Shown here: piece after piece, positions 36,109 through 45,531 of the stretch
Layout: the number at the start of each line of letters is the position of its first letter
How positions within the stretch are numbered: position 1 is the first letter of the stretch
Source of the DNA: Shewanella glacialimarina
Lineage (GTDB): Bacteria; Pseudomonadota; Gammaproteobacteria; Enterobacterales; Shewanellaceae
NCBI RefSeq assembly: GCF_020511155.1
Contig: NZ_CP041216.1
Location: 868,001 to 932,000, forward strand
Direction: 5' to 3'
DNA length: 64,000 nucleotides
Notes under the pieces: model-generated
What the model saw: the letters and a program-made list of their open reading frames with translations, nothing else
Databases searched by the model: none
Told to the model about the DNA's origin: nothing
Translations under genes and position numbers: made by a program

Positions 36109-36624
36109 ATGGCACTAAAGCTGATATGGCAAAAAATTGCAGTTAAGCTACATGCATTGGTACTCGTCATGTCGGTCATATTAGTGTGCACTAGCCCTTG
36201 GGTGTTAATAGCGCGACAATTAAACGCAAATGCCGGTTTTTGGAGTCACTTTCATGTATACGGCGGCCTAATTACAGCATGTTTAACATTATTGTTTGCC
36301 ATAAAAGTGTGCCTTAAAGGTCAATGGCGACAGTTCTTCCCCTGGTTACTGTTGGACTTTAATCAAGTTAATACGGACCTGATTGGTATATTAACAGGCA
36401 AGATACCGGTTGCAGGAGGTAAGGGGTTGTTCAGTGTTATTGAAGGAATAGGTGTTATTTTACTTTTGCTGGTGGCTGTTAGCGGCGTGGTTTGGTACTT
36501 AGTTGACCCGAGCGATGCCTTAGTGTGGCGCAGCTATCATCAAGTGCTTGGCCAATGTTTTATCGGTTTTATGATTATTCACCTGCTATTAGCGTTACTG
36601 CATATTAAGGACTTTTTTGACTAA
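36109..36624 (+). CDS. Cytochrome b-type four-helix membrane protein
   Basis: 171 residues with four membrane helices and histidines at helix ends (KLHALV, SHFHVYGG, SYHQVLGQ, IIHLLLALLH) that could bind two b haems, as in cytochrome b561 or the di-haem subunits of formate dehydrogenase-type enzymes. It starts at the ATG 36109 with GAGG at 36096-36099; the TTG at 36094 is inside hemG and less likely. Coupling to hemG suggests it re-oxidises the quinol made by HemG or docks it (inference). Confidence 0.75.
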   Translation: MALKLIWQKIAVKLHALVLVMSVILVCTSPWVLIARQLNANAGFWSHFHVYGGLITACLTLLFAIKVCLKGQWRQFFPWLLLDFNQVNTDLIGILTGKIPVAGGKGLFSVIEGIGVILLLLVAVSGVVWYLVDPSDALVWRSYHQVLGQCFIGFMIIHLLLALLHIKDFFD

Positions 36625-36664
36625 GCCATGTGTTTAGAGGCTAATAAGTTCTTTACCCTTAGTT

Positions 36665-36682
36665 ATTATCATTATCATTATC
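36665..36682 (+). promoter_or_regulatory. Triple Fur hexamer array
   Basis: Three consecutive copies of ATTATC (the complement of GATAAT) match the hexamer model of Fur binding. They lie about 110 bases before the lipoprotein start. Confidence 0.65.
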
Positions 36683-36794
36683 TAAATTATTTAGCGTATT
36701 AACACTATTTAACATTTCAGCCGCTTGCTATTTCCTTCGCTCAACTGTTTAATTGCGGCAATTTATCTCTACTTCATTTTATTGAGAATTATAT

Positions 36795-37406
36795 ATGAAA
36801 TCGACTCTATGTTGCTTACTGGTTTTAGGCGTTATTAGTATGAGTGGTTGTGCGGTGACTCAAAACAATTTTGCCTCTAAAGTTAAATCTGAAGGTGCGC
36901 AAAACCTTGATTTATCTCAACAATGGGAGCAGGGGGATAAGGATGTTAGAAATGGTAAGGAGCAATTACAAGATGGCCGTAAACTGGTGCAAGAAGGTAG
37001 TGCTGAGATCCGTGAAGGTGAGAAGCTCATCGCCGAGGCAAGAATTGAAGGCCAGAAACAGAAACAAGCTTTTTTGAGTTTTACTAGCACATTAAATGGT
37101 GCACCGACGGGCAAACGAGCGATTGTTTTATTGAATAAGCTGGAAGAAATTGCCGATCTTTGGGAAGACGCTGATGACAAGTTTGCAGATGGTAAAGAAT
37201 TGGTTGAGGACGGCAATACTAAGTTAGCTGAAGGTGAAAGTGCCATAGAACAAGGTCAAAACCTAATCAATAGCGGTAGTAGCCGTATGAAACAGGCTGA
37301 AGGTAAATATCAGCAACGCAATGGTTCAGGATTAGTTGAACAAAGACGTGAAGATAAGGCATTAGTTGAACAAATGCATATCGAAGAAAGGTCGAATAAC
37401 TTCTAA
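36795..37406 (+). CDS. Gly-heptad lipoprotein, probably iron-regulated
   Basis: 203 residues. The lipobox MSGC puts Cys19 in the membrane. Two blocks have a glycine every seventh residue: 47, 54, 61, 68, 75 (then Ala82) and 133, 140, 147, 154, 161 (then Ala168), each between small hydrophobic and acidic positions. They form amphipathic helices like the gly-heptads of YhgE/Pip or MMPL periplasmic regions. Between them is an unrelated linker (SFTSTLNGAPTGKRAIVLL). A triple Fur hexamer array precedes it. The function is unknown. Confidence 0.75.
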   Translation: MKSTLCCLLVLGVISMSGCAVTQNNFASKVKSEGAQNLDLSQQWEQGDKDVRNGKEQLQDGRKLVQEGSAEIREGEKLIAEARIEGQKQKQAFLSFTSTLNGAPTGKRAIVLLNKLEEIADLWEDADDKFADGKELVEDGNTKLAEGESAIEQGQNLINSGSSRMKQAEGKYQQRNGSGLVEQRREDKALVEQMHIEERSNNF

Positions 37407-37469
37407 TTGTGATTTTAAATTGCGTCGGTTTTCAATCGACTTATTTTTAACAATAAATGTTCAACAATA

Positions 37470-37505
37470 AAAAAACCGATATTAGCAGTGCTATATCGGT
37501 TTTTT
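37470..37505. terminator. Bidirectional terminator between the lipoprotein and dsbA-like genes
   Basis: Six A, a stem (ACCGATAT.AGC/GCTATATCGGT) and six T, between converging genes. Confidence 0.85.
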
Positions 37506-37537
37506 AGTTTGTAAAATAAATTAGCAGCGCAGTTTAG

Positions 37538-38218
37538 TTATTTTTGTAGTGCTAAGTAGTTCATCACATTGATTAAGTCATCAAGGGTGCGCATTTCGTT
37601 CATATTAATGGCGTATTTATCATTGACGATAAAAGTCGGTACACTTTGTACCCGATATATCACTTGCTGTTGGCGCCATAGGCTCAATTTTTTGTCGGTA
37701 TCAGTACTGTCGGCCAATTCATCATATTTAGCGGCATCAATACCAAATTTAGCAAAGACCTTTTTAATGTCATCGCGGCTATTAACCTGTGACTCATGTT
37801 TGTCACCATGGGCACTGTGATCATGACCGCCATCGTTTTCATCGCCTTGAATGGCACCGAACATTGCTACTTTTAACGCTTCTTGATTGTCCTGAGTGTG
37901 GATCACCGCTAGCGAGCGCATAACCTCAGTACCTAAATCGCTGTTCATAAAATCGACATGTTTAGTGTCAAATTTAACTTGTTTGTCCAAGCCTGCTTTA
38001 ATCTCTGGTAAATACTTGGTTTCCATATTGAAACAGTTGTGACAATAAAAAGAGAAAAACTCAGTCACTTTAGGTTCGCTTGGCACCATGCTATTTGAAA
38101 TTTGTGTGTAGTGCTTACCTTCAACAAAGGGGGCGGCAAAACTGTTAACAGGGGTAATGATTAAAGAAACAATGAGTGTGCTAATTACGCCAGTGGCTAA
38201 TGCAAAATGTTTAAACAT
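37538..38218 (-). CDS. DsbA-family thiol-disulfide oxidoreductase with CHNC site
   Basis: 226 residues with a signal peptide (cleavage near SFA-APF), so periplasmic. The active site is CHNC (59-62), not the CPHC of classical DsbA, and the cis-proline is in QSVPTFIV (Pro194). The site dipeptide sets redox potential, so this protein may be less oxidising than DsbA. A His/Asp-rich insertion (GGHDHSAHGDKHES, about 130-143) interrupts the helical domain and could bind metal. No dsbB is adjacent. The gene is monocistronic and converges on the Gly-heptad lipoprotein. Confidence 0.88.
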   Translation of the reverse strand: MFKHFALATGVISTLIVSLIITPVNSFAAPFVEGKHYTQISNSMVPSEPKVTEFFSFYCHNCFNMETKYLPEIKAGLDKQVKFDTKHVDFMNSDLGTEVMRSLAVIHTQDNQEALKVAMFGAIQGDENDGGHDHSAHGDKHESQVNSRDDIKKVFAKFGIDAAKYDELADSTDTDKKLSLWRQQQVIYRVQSVPTFIVNDKYAINMNEMRTLDDLINVMNYLALQK

Positions 38219-38364
38219 GAATACCTCAAAAGTATGTTATTAATGGAATTTTATCCGCTAATAATGACATATTTTGACAAACTAGACCGAAAGATTTATG
38301 TGATCCAGTGGTGATTTGTGACAAATATTGCACTTTTAGTGCTTCCGATAAGCCTACTAATGCC

Positions 38365-39024
38365 TCAGGCAACTAAGCTTTTGTCGCGTAATGTTTGCCA
38401 TGCTTCACAGACTTCTTTAAAACGTTCTGCATTGCCTTGGTCACGATCAGGGTGCCATTTTAAGGCTAACTTTTTCCATTGCCTTCTGATGTCTTTGTTT
38501 GATGCGCTATCATCTAATTCAAATACTTTTAAAGCATGACCTTTATTCATTAATTGGATGTTTACGCCAATATATTCTTGATAGCTGCTCCAGAACGACT
38601 CCAACATTTCACGGACGACATTAATGCTGGTATCGTAATTTTTCCAGTCTAAATAGTAATCCCGCAGTGCAGCGTCTTGACGGTGTAATAGGTCTGCGTT
38701 GCCTGGCACAATTCTAAACAACTGAATTTCCATAGCCTTCACTTGTAACCATTGCTTGGGTAGCAAAATATCTTGTAACTCATACAAGGCATTCATCAAT
38801 AGAAAGTTACGTTTAAACAGGTCCTTTTCTGGTACTGGGTCTAAATCATGCATTAGGCCTTTATTTTGCAATTCACTGGCTAAATGATGCACCTTCCAAC
38901 TGTGATTCGAAGACTGCAATACACTTAATAGTGGCCAAATAAGCGGATTATCACCTTTTTCAGAAGTCATAGATGACGATGGTGCCTCTAAGCTAGGCTC
39001 TGCGGAACGTTTTTCAAATAACAT
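38365..39024 (-). CDS. DnaJ-related protein with C-terminal J domain
   Basis: About 219 residues. The N-terminal 150 residues fit the DNAJ_related (PF12339) family (NFLLMNALYELQDILLPKQWL). A C-terminal J domain (about 165-219) has the HPD tripeptide in LKWHPDRDQGN, which activates DnaK. It lacks zinc and substrate-binding domains, so it is a DnaK co-chaperone of unknown target. The frame opens at 39084, but that part (MHHHYGIVFFITI) looks non-coding; the ATG at 39024 (MLFEKRSAEP) is the best start, with 39039 as an alternative. Confidence 0.85.
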   Translation of the reverse strand: MLFEKRSAEPSLEAPSSSMTSEKGDNPLIWPLLSVLQSSNHSWKVHHLASELQNKGLMHDLDPVPEKDLFKRNFLLMNALYELQDILLPKQWLQVKAMEIQLFRIVPGNADLLHRQDAALRDYYLDWKNYDTSINVVREMLESFWSSYQEYIGVNIQLMNKGHALKVFELDDSASNKDIRRQWKKLALKWHPDRDQGNAERFKEVCEAWQTLRDKSLVA

Positions 39025-39204
39025 AATGAGCGTCTTCATTCTGAAAATGGTGATAAAAAATACTATGCCATAGTGATGATGCAAGGAAAAGCAGATTTTT
39101 ATCTACTTTACGGCGTGTTCATTGTCTAATAAACGTTAACAATGCAGGCAAAGTGGCTGGTTTTGGTATAAAATTCTCCGCAATAAAAATGGGGGTAAAC
39201 ACCA

Positions 39205-39771
39205 ATGACCGATAAACACTTTATAAGCGCGCAACAATTACTTGAAGATTCATTTCGTTTAGCAGCACAGGTTTACCAATCTGGCTTTAGACCCCAATTT
39301 ATTGTGGGCATATGGCGAGGCGGTGCACCCATAGGTATTGCGGTGCAAGAATATTTTGATTTTAAGGAAGTTGAAACAGATCACATAGCCGTTCGCACCT
39401 CATCTTATTATGGTATTGGCACCGACAAGCAAGATAAGAATATTAAAGTGCATGGTTTGCATTACATTATTGAAAATGCCAACGCCACAGATGGCTTACT
39501 AATTGTTGACGATGTATTTGATTCTGGTCGCAGCATCCATGCCTTAATCGGTAAGTTGCAGAAATTTATGCGATTAAATATTCCAACGGATATTCGTATA
39601 GCTTGTCCTTATTACAAGCCAAACAACACTAAAGTACCGTTAAAACCAGACTATTTTATCCATGAGTCTGACGAGTGGTTAGTGTTTCCGCATGAAGTGA
39701 AAGGCTTGACTCCAGACGAAATTGTCAACGGCAAAGCTGATTTGAAAAACATCCAAGATTTATTTATCTAA
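39205..39771 (+). CDS. Hypoxanthine/xanthine phosphoribosyltransferase-like protein
   Basis: 188 residues. The PRPP-binding loop LLIVDDVFDSGRS (98-110) and IVGIWRGGAPIG, the substrate-side loop, are those of type I phosphoribosyltransferases, most like bacterial hypoxanthine/xanthine enzymes. It should convert a purine base and PRPP to the nucleotide for salvage in the cytoplasm. The exact base is not determinable. The gene stands alone, with a strong terminator after it and the rlhA gene 120 bases downstream. Confidence 0.85.
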   Translation: MTDKHFISAQQLLEDSFRLAAQVYQSGFRPQFIVGIWRGGAPIGIAVQEYFDFKEVETDHIAVRTSSYYGIGTDKQDKNIKVHGLHYIIENANATDGLLIVDDVFDSGRSIHALIGKLQKFMRLNIPTDIRIACPYYKPNNTKVPLKPDYFIHESDEWLVFPHEVKGLTPDEIVNGKADLKNIQDLFI

Positions 39772-39817
39772 TCTGGGCATTTTTACAACAAATTTGCTAG
39801 AATAAGAAAATATATGA

Positions 39818-39849
39818 GTGCGCCAACAATTTTGTTGGCGCACTTTTTT
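39818..39849 (+). terminator. Terminator after the phosphoribosyltransferase gene
   Basis: GTGCGCCAACA-ATTT-TGTTGGCGCAC, an 11-bp perfect stem followed by six T. Confidence 0.9.
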
Positions 39850-39891
39850 ATCTAACCGATTTTGCTTAATTACAAGAATTGATATAACCAT

Positions 39892-41805
39892 ATGGCCTCT
39901 GTTGAACTTTTTACACCTACACCCGCCAAAAAGCGTCAGCTTGAACTGTTAGCACCTGCTAAAAATGCCGATTATGGTATTGAGGCAATTCGCCATGGTG
40001 CAGATGCGGTTTATATTGGTGGTCCTGCTTTTGGTGCCCGTCATAATGCGGGTAATAGTGTTGAAGATATTGCCCGTTTAGCTGAGTTTGCTCATCGCTA
40101 TCATGCCCAAGTGTTTGTCGCCTTAAATACTATTTTAATGGACGATGAATTGCCTAAAGCTGAGCAAATGATTTGGGACTTATACGAAGCTGGTGTTGAT
40201 GCGTTAATTATTCAAGATATGGGCGTGTTGCAATTAAACTTACCGCCAATAGCGTTACATGCTAGTACGCAAATGGATAACCGTACCCCTGAAAAATCCG
40301 TTTTTTTAGAGCAGGTTGGGTTTTCTCAAGTGGTACTCGCGCGTGAGTTAAATATCCCGCAAATTCGTGATATTGCTAACAGTACTAAAATGAAGTTAGA
40401 GTTTTTTATTCATGGCGCCTTATGTGTTAGTTACAGTGGTTTATGTAACTTAAGCCATGCTTATTCTAATCGCAGTGCTAACCGCGGCGAATGTTCACAA
40501 ATGTGTCGCTTACCGTGTAACTTGACCACTCGAGAAGGTGAGGTGTTAGCGGAGAATCAACATTTATTGTCTTTAAAAGATAATAACCAAACCGATAACC
40601 TTGAAGCGTTAATTGAAGCTGGAGTGTCATCTTTTAAAATTGAAGGCCGTTTAAAAGACATTACTTATCTTAAAAACGTCACCGCCCATTATCGTCAACA
40701 ATTAGATGCCATTATTGCCAAGCGCAGTGATGTTGAATCTATTTCTCACGGGCGTTGCGAGTTTAATTTTACTCCTGATCCAGATAAAAGCTTTAACCGC
40801 GGTAAAACCGACTATTTTGTTACCCAAAGAACCGAAGCGATTGAACACTTTAGTTCGCCGAAATTTATTGGTGAAAAAGTGGGCCGTATTACTCAGGTTG
40901 GTAAAGATTTTATCAAACTCGATACGACTGAAAGCGGCAAAGATATTGTGTTCAATAACGGTGATGGTTTGTGCTTTTTTGTTGAGCATTATGAAACTCA
41001 GCGTTTGTCGGATGATAAACTTGCTGGTACTCGAGTTAACCGCGCTGACGGCAATACCTTATATTTAACTGAGGTGCCAAAAGATTTAAAAGTTGGCGTG
41101 ATGATGTTCAGAAACTTCGATCATAAATTTGAATCGACGTTAAATAAAGAATCCGCTACCCGTAAAATCAGTGTTGATATGCAATTGCATGATACTGAAG
41201 ATGGCGTTGCGCTGACGATGACCGATATTCACGGCATTAGCGCTACGGCTCGTTTGCAATGTGAAAAGCAAGCGGCAAACGATCAAGCTAAATCAGCTGC
41301 TAACTTTAAAAAGCAGTTAGGTAAGTTAGGCAGTACTGATTTTATTGTTAATAAGATGAACTTATTAACCGAACAAGCCTGGTTTTTACCGGCCTCTACC
41401 GTAAACGAGCTTCGCCGTGATGCGGTTGATGCCCTAATGCTTGCGCGAGTGGCTGCATATAAACGACCAGAACGCTGGACACATGATAAAGAGGCGCGTT
41501 TCCCGCAGAAATCGTTAAGCTTTTTATCTAACGTTGCCAACGAACAAGCGCGTAATTTTTACGAGCAACATGGTGTTATTCAAATGGAAGACACCTATGA
41601 AAAAAATAAAGTGCTACATGACGCACCTTTAATGGTTACCAAGCATTGTTTACGTTACAGCTTTAATTTATGCCCTAAAGAAGTAGAAGGCATAAAAGCT
41701 GACCCAATGTTTTTAGATGTAGGTAAAGATAAATTGAAATTAGTGTTTGATTGCCAAAAATGCGAAATGATGATTGTTGGCTCAAATCAGATGGTAAAAA
41801 GTTAA
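39892..41805 (+). CDS. rlhA: 23S rRNA 5-hydroxycytidine synthase RlhA (U32 family)
   Basis: 637 residues. RlhA hydroxylates C2501 of 23S rRNA, using prephenate-derived steps and iron-sulfur machinery. A U32 core (LELLAPAKNADYGIEAIRHGADAVYIGG, FFIHGALCVSYSGLC, GECSQMCRLPC) is followed by a DUF3656 region (FNRGKTDYFV), and TKHCLRYSFNLCPK with KLKLVFDCQKCEM supplies C-terminal cysteines. The length and the DUF3656 domain distinguish it from the shorter TrhP. It starts at the ATG 39892, without a strong ribosome-binding site. Confidence 0.9.
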   Translation: MASVELFTPTPAKKRQLELLAPAKNADYGIEAIRHGADAVYIGGPAFGARHNAGNSVEDIARLAEFAHRYHAQVFVALNTILMDDELPKAEQMIWDLYEAGVDALIIQDMGVLQLNLPPIALHASTQMDNRTPEKSVFLEQVGFSQVVLARELNIPQIRDIANSTKMKLEFFIHGALCVSYSGLCNLSHAYSNRSANRGECSQMCRLPCNLTTREGEVLAENQHLLSLKDNNQTDNLEALIEAGVSSFKIEGRLKDITYLKNVTAHYRQQLDAIIAKRSDVESISHGRCEFNFTPDPDKSFNRGKTDYFVTQRTEAIEHFSSPKFIGEKVGRITQVGKDFIKLDTTESGKDIVFNNGDGLCFFVEHYETQRLSDDKLAGTRVNRADGNTLYLTEVPKDLKVGVMMFRNFDHKFESTLNKESATRKISVDMQLHDTEDGVALTMTDIHGISATARLQCEKQAANDQAKSAANFKKQLGKLGSTDFIVNKMNLLTEQAWFLPASTVNELRRDAVDALMLARVAAYKRPERWTHDKEARFPQKSLSFLSNVANEQARNFYEQHGVIQMEDTYEKNKVLHDAPLMVTKHCLRYSFNLCPKEVEGIKADPMFLDVGKDKLKLVFDCQKCEMMIVGSNQMVKS

Positions 41806-41891
41806 ACTGAACTTAATAAGCACTTATTAGTACAGTAATAAATTAGGCTAAATGCCTGTTAAAGCGTTAATTCACTAGGAAAAATAGATAA

Positions 41892-42191
41892 ATGAGTAAA
41901 AAGTATGAGTCTCGCGTGTTTCAAGCTGACAATGGCTGGAAAACAGAAATCACTCGTCGTATGACCTCGACTAAAACGATAGTATCGAAAAGTCATGATG
42001 GTTTTGCAACAGAAGCAGAAGCTACAGCTTGGGGCGAAGAAGCTTTGAAGGGTTTTTTAAGCAAACAAGCTGATCGTAATAAGCGTAAAACGGCTAAACA
42101 CCTAAAAGCAAAAACCTTGGCAGATGCCATTGCTGCAGAATCAAGCGAAACTGAAGCAGATACTCAAGATTATGATGAAGAGTTAGGTTAG
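41892..42191 (+). CDS. DUF3622-family small protein
   Basis: 99 residues, soluble. The first 60 residues (YESRVFQADNGWKTEITRRMTS...ATEAEATAWGEEALKGFL) have the layout of DUF3622, a family seen in Vibrio and Shewanella without a known role. The tail is acidic (ETEADTQDYDEELG). AGGAAA lies about ten bases before the ATG. It follows rlhA by 86 bases and is likely separately transcribed. Confidence 0.8.
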   Translation: MSKKYESRVFQADNGWKTEITRRMTSTKTIVSKSHDGFATEAEATAWGEEALKGFLSKQADRNKRKTAKHLKAKTLADAIAAESSETEADTQDYDEELG

Positions 42192-42352
42192 TCATCATAG
42201 TATTTGTGTATACAACGAGTTGTTAAAGATAAGTTTCAAAAAAGTGGCTGTTGTGATATATAGTGAGTCCATAATTGCATAGTTATTTTGACTGATATCT
42301 AAAATAGCCTCATCAAAGGATGTTGGTGAATGTTTACAAAAGGATGTATGAA

Positions 42353-43018
42353 ATGAAACAGTTTACTGCAATAAAGCTTTGGCTGGGGCTAGCTTGTCTA
42401 GTGCCTTGTGCTGTGCTTTTTGCAAAACCGTTCTCTTCAATAAACACGCTGTTTGGCGATGACAACCAAAGCCTTGGCAAAGTTGAAATGCCAAAGGATG
42501 TGCAGCAATTAACTGACTTTGCCTCAAAGTTCGGTTTTTTGCCTCCACTTAGCTGGAAATTGGCATTCAGTGAAATGCAAGGCGATATGTTTATGGCTGA
42601 ATTTATTCCAGCCAATGAATCGCTAAATGATTGGAGCGGCCTTGTGTGTATGCAAGGCTTTAAAGGCTTAGCTAATGACATTGAACCGCAAAAGTTTCTA
42701 GATGGAATGGCCGAGACCTATAAAGAACATTGCGAAGGCAAGGTAGTTTATAACGTTTTAGGCACATCAGAAGTGGAAGGTTTAGATGCGGTGCATGGTA
42801 TTTTGGGGTGCACAGTCATGCCCAATATTCATCATGCCTCCATTTTTGTTGAAAAAGATTTTTCCACTATCCCCAAAGGTGAAATTGGCTACTTTACTGT
42901 GGTTAGCGGCTCCCAAGATCTTTATCTTATCCATAAATCGATACGTGTAGCTGTGTTCAGAGAAAACCAACCACCGCTTGATGCCAATAATTACCGCGAG
43001 TTTATGGCTAATCCTTAA
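42353..43018 (+). CDS. Exported protein of unknown function
   Basis: About 221 residues with a signal peptide (cleavage near LFA-KPF). The mature part has an N-terminal acidic segment, WKLAFSEMQGDMFMAEFIPA, two pairs of cysteines (CMQGF, HCEGK, GCTVMP) and a terminal KSIRVAVFRENQPP. No family was recognised; related short exported proteins occur in Shewanella. The frame begins at 42320, but AAAAGGA at 42338-42344 fits the ATG at 42353 (MKQFTAIKLW). Confidence 0.7.
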   Translation: MKQFTAIKLWLGLACLVPCAVLFAKPFSSINTLFGDDNQSLGKVEMPKDVQQLTDFASKFGFLPPLSWKLAFSEMQGDMFMAEFIPANESLNDWSGLVCMQGFKGLANDIEPQKFLDGMAETYKEHCEGKVVYNVLGTSEVEGLDAVHGILGCTVMPNIHHASIFVEKDFSTIPKGEIGYFTVVSGSQDLYLIHKSIRVAVFRENQPPLDANNYREFMANP

Positions 43019-43159
43019 GTCTGTCATACCTTTGATTGCTACGACTGTGAATGCTGAATATTTTTAATGTTCAATTTCTGCCGTAGCTCTCCCTGCCTGT
43101 ATCTAATTTAGCTGTTAATCCGTATAATCGGCGCGATTTTATGGTCATGATGACTAGTC
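43019..43159. other. Promoter region ahead of the B12 riboswitch
   Basis: The stretch between the exported-protein gene and the riboswitch. It holds a TATAAT at 43123-43128, which would start transcription near 43135. No clear -35 box was found. Confidence 0.45.
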
Positions 43160-43375
43160 AATCTTTTGTGGTGCCATAACGTTTAAATGAGCTTATGGAT
43201 AATCGGGAAATCAGTGAAAAGCTGATACTGCCCCCGCAACGGTGAAAGGTTAAGATAATGTATAACCATTGCATTATTTGTTTGTTGAATAAATTGTTCA
43301 TACAAAATACCTCAGTCCGGAGACCGGCCCTAAAGATGATTTTGAGATTTCGGTGGGCAGATCTTAAAATGTAAT
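43160..43375 (+). ncRNA. Cobalamin (B12) riboswitch upstream of btuB
   Basis: Conserved aptamer blocks are seen in order: GTGGTGCC (43168-43175), TAATCGGGAA (about 43200), GCTGATACTGCCCCCGCAAC with the following GGTGA (43220-43244), and the B12 box TCAGTCCGGAGACCGGCC (43312-43329). On binding coenzyme B12 such aptamers fold the downstream ribosome-binding site away; the expression platform is about 43330-43460, where AGGAG at 43454-43458 would be sequestered. Confidence 0.9.
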
Positions 43376-43467
43376 AAGCTATTTTTGATTCGATTTATTC
43401 ATTCGATGTTGAAAGCGATTTATTGCGACGTAATTGCCCCATTTTCCCTTTCAGGAGTTAAAGGTAA

Positions 43468-45462
43468 ATGGGTACTAATCCAACAAAACTAGCCTTATCA
43501 TTAAGCGCTATTCTGGGACTTTCGAGTCTTTCTTTGTGTCTATCTGCAAATGAAATTCAATCTATCGCTCAAGCTGACTCTCAAACTAATGATATCGTGC
43601 AGCAAGAAGAGAGCATGGTGATTATTGGCCGCCGTGCAGAAACACCACTTAACATTGCAGCTAACGTTAATGTCATTGATGCCGCTGAAATTCAAATGAG
43701 CGGCGCCACCAATTTGGGTGATTTATTGCGTGGTCATAGTGGTATTCAGGTTTCCAATAACAATACTGGCCCGGTTTTTTCTATGCGTGGATTTACCGCC
43801 TCACAAGCGGCAAATAATACCCTTATTTTGGTCGATGGACGTCGTCTTAATAATATCGATATTGCCGCACCTAACGTCAGCGCCATTTCGCTTAATCAAA
43901 TTGAGCGCGTAGAAATATTATCTGGCAGTTCAGGGGTGTTATACGGCGATCAAGCTGTGGGTGGCGTAATTAACATTATCACTAAAGCGCCAAATAGCAC
44001 TGGTGGTAGCTTAGCCGTGTCGGCAGGTAGTTTTGATACTTTAGAAGCAAAGGGTGATGTTGCTGGGGCGATTAATGATGCTTGGCAATATTACTTAGCG
44101 GGTCAGTATAACGAGTCGGACAACTATCGTGATGATAATGCCAATGAAACCAGCTCAATATTAGGCCGTTTACAATATAAAACCCTTGAAGAAGATTTTT
44201 ATATTGAAGCAAACTACTTTGATAATGATCGTCAAACCCCAGGATCGTTAACTAAAGAGCAACTTGAAGAAAATCCACGCCAATCTAACCCTTGGAATAA
44301 AGGCGATTATATTCATGGCATGACGACAGCACTGCGCACGGGTTATCACAATCAAGTTACTGATACCTGGACCTTAGGTGCCGATGTAAGTTATACCGAC
44401 AGTAATAATACCAGCCTGCAATGGGGCAGTTCAGGCCGTAATGATCGTACTTTATTGTCTATTTCACCCAAAGCGGTTGCTAAGTATCAAGTCGAAAGTG
44501 GCGAACTAAATATCATTACCGGTATTGATTACAATTTAGGTGAGTCAATATTTAGCTTTGGCAGAAGTAATCAACAAACCCAAAGCAGTGCTTATATTCA
44601 AGCCTCTGTGCCACTGACAACCTCATTATCCTATGTGGTTGGCGGTCGTTATGCAGAAGCTGAGGATGACCTGGTTGATGGGAATATTTATCCTAATGGC
44701 ATTGATTTAGACCAGGATGCACATGCATTTGAACTGGGCTTAAATTATCGCCCTAATACTGAACATCGTTTGTATGTGCGTGCTGATGATAACTTCCGTT
44801 TTGCTAAAGTGGACGAGCAGGCTTATACCTCACCAGGTACAGTGGGCTTAAAGCCGCAGCTAGGGCGATCATTTGAAGCGGGTTGGGACTATGCATACGA
44901 TATTCATAATCTACAAATTAATCTGTTTCAACTTGATTTAGAAGATGAAATTGTCTGGGATCAAAGTGCTGAAAAACCAGTCGGTGGTGCTTTCAATGGC
45001 GCTAACATTAATGCCGATGCATCGCGTCGATATGGTGTCAGTACTGATTATGATATTCAGCTTAGTCCTGCATTAATGCTTGGTGTTGCATATGACTATA
45101 TTGATGCCGAGTTTACTGAAGGCGAGAATGCAGGTAAGGCTTTATCCTGGGTGGCCAAACACAATGGCCGCGGTTATGTGAGTTATGATTTTGCTAATCA
45201 TTGGCAAGTATTTGCTGAAGGTGTTTACACAGGCGAGCGCTTTATTGAAGGTGACAATGCTAACGTTGACCCTAAATTAGGCAGTTATGTTCTGACCAAT
45301 ATTGCAGTTAATTACACTTACCAGCAATGGTCTGCAAGCCTACGGGCTGACAATCTACTTGATGAAGAGTATGTCAGCGCAGGTTACTATTCGGCATGGG
45401 GAAGTGGCTTTTATCCAGGCGATGGCCGTAACTTACGTTTAACTGCAGGATATCGTTTTTAA
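43468..45462 (+). CDS. btuB: TonB-dependent vitamin B12 receptor BtuB
   Basis: 664 residues. A signal peptide (cleavage near CLSA-NEI), a TonB box (ESMVIIGRR), an N-terminal plug domain (NVIDAAEIQMSGATNLGDLLRG, VEILSGSSGVLYGDQAVGGVINI) and a 22-stranded beta-barrel ending in GYRF are visible. It imports cobalamins across the outer membrane with TonB energy. The identity rests on the riboswitch directly upstream and the plug sequence. AGGAG precedes the ATG by 9 bases. A terminator follows. Confidence 0.92.
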   Translation: MGTNPTKLALSLSAILGLSSLSLCLSANEIQSIAQADSQTNDIVQQEESMVIIGRRAETPLNIAANVNVIDAAEIQMSGATNLGDLLRGHSGIQVSNNNTGPVFSMRGFTASQAANNTLILVDGRRLNNIDIAAPNVSAISLNQIERVEILSGSSGVLYGDQAVGGVINIITKAPNSTGGSLAVSAGSFDTLEAKGDVAGAINDAWQYYLAGQYNESDNYRDDNANETSSILGRLQYKTLEEDFYIEANYFDNDRQTPGSLTKEQLEENPRQSNPWNKGDYIHGMTTALRTGYHNQVTDTWTLGADVSYTDSNNTSLQWGSSGRNDRTLLSISPKAVAKYQVESGELNIITGIDYNLGESIFSFGRSNQQTQSSAYIQASVPLTTSLSYVVGGRYAEAEDDLVDGNIYPNGIDLDQDAHAFELGLNYRPNTEHRLYVRADDNFRFAKVDEQAYTSPGTVGLKPQLGRSFEAGWDYAYDIHNLQINLFQLDLEDEIVWDQSAEKPVGGAFNGANINADASRRYGVSTDYDIQLSPALMLGVAYDYIDAEFTEGENAGKALSWVAKHNGRGYVSYDFANHWQVFAEGVYTGERFIEGDNANVDPKLGSYVLTNIAVNYTYQQWSASLRADNLLDEEYVSAGYYSAWGSGFYPGDGRNLRLTAGYRF

Positions 45463-45531
45463 ATCTTGCTGATTTAAATCACACTGGCTTAAATGCTATT
45501 GGTTTAAATCACAAAGTAACTATACTTTATC

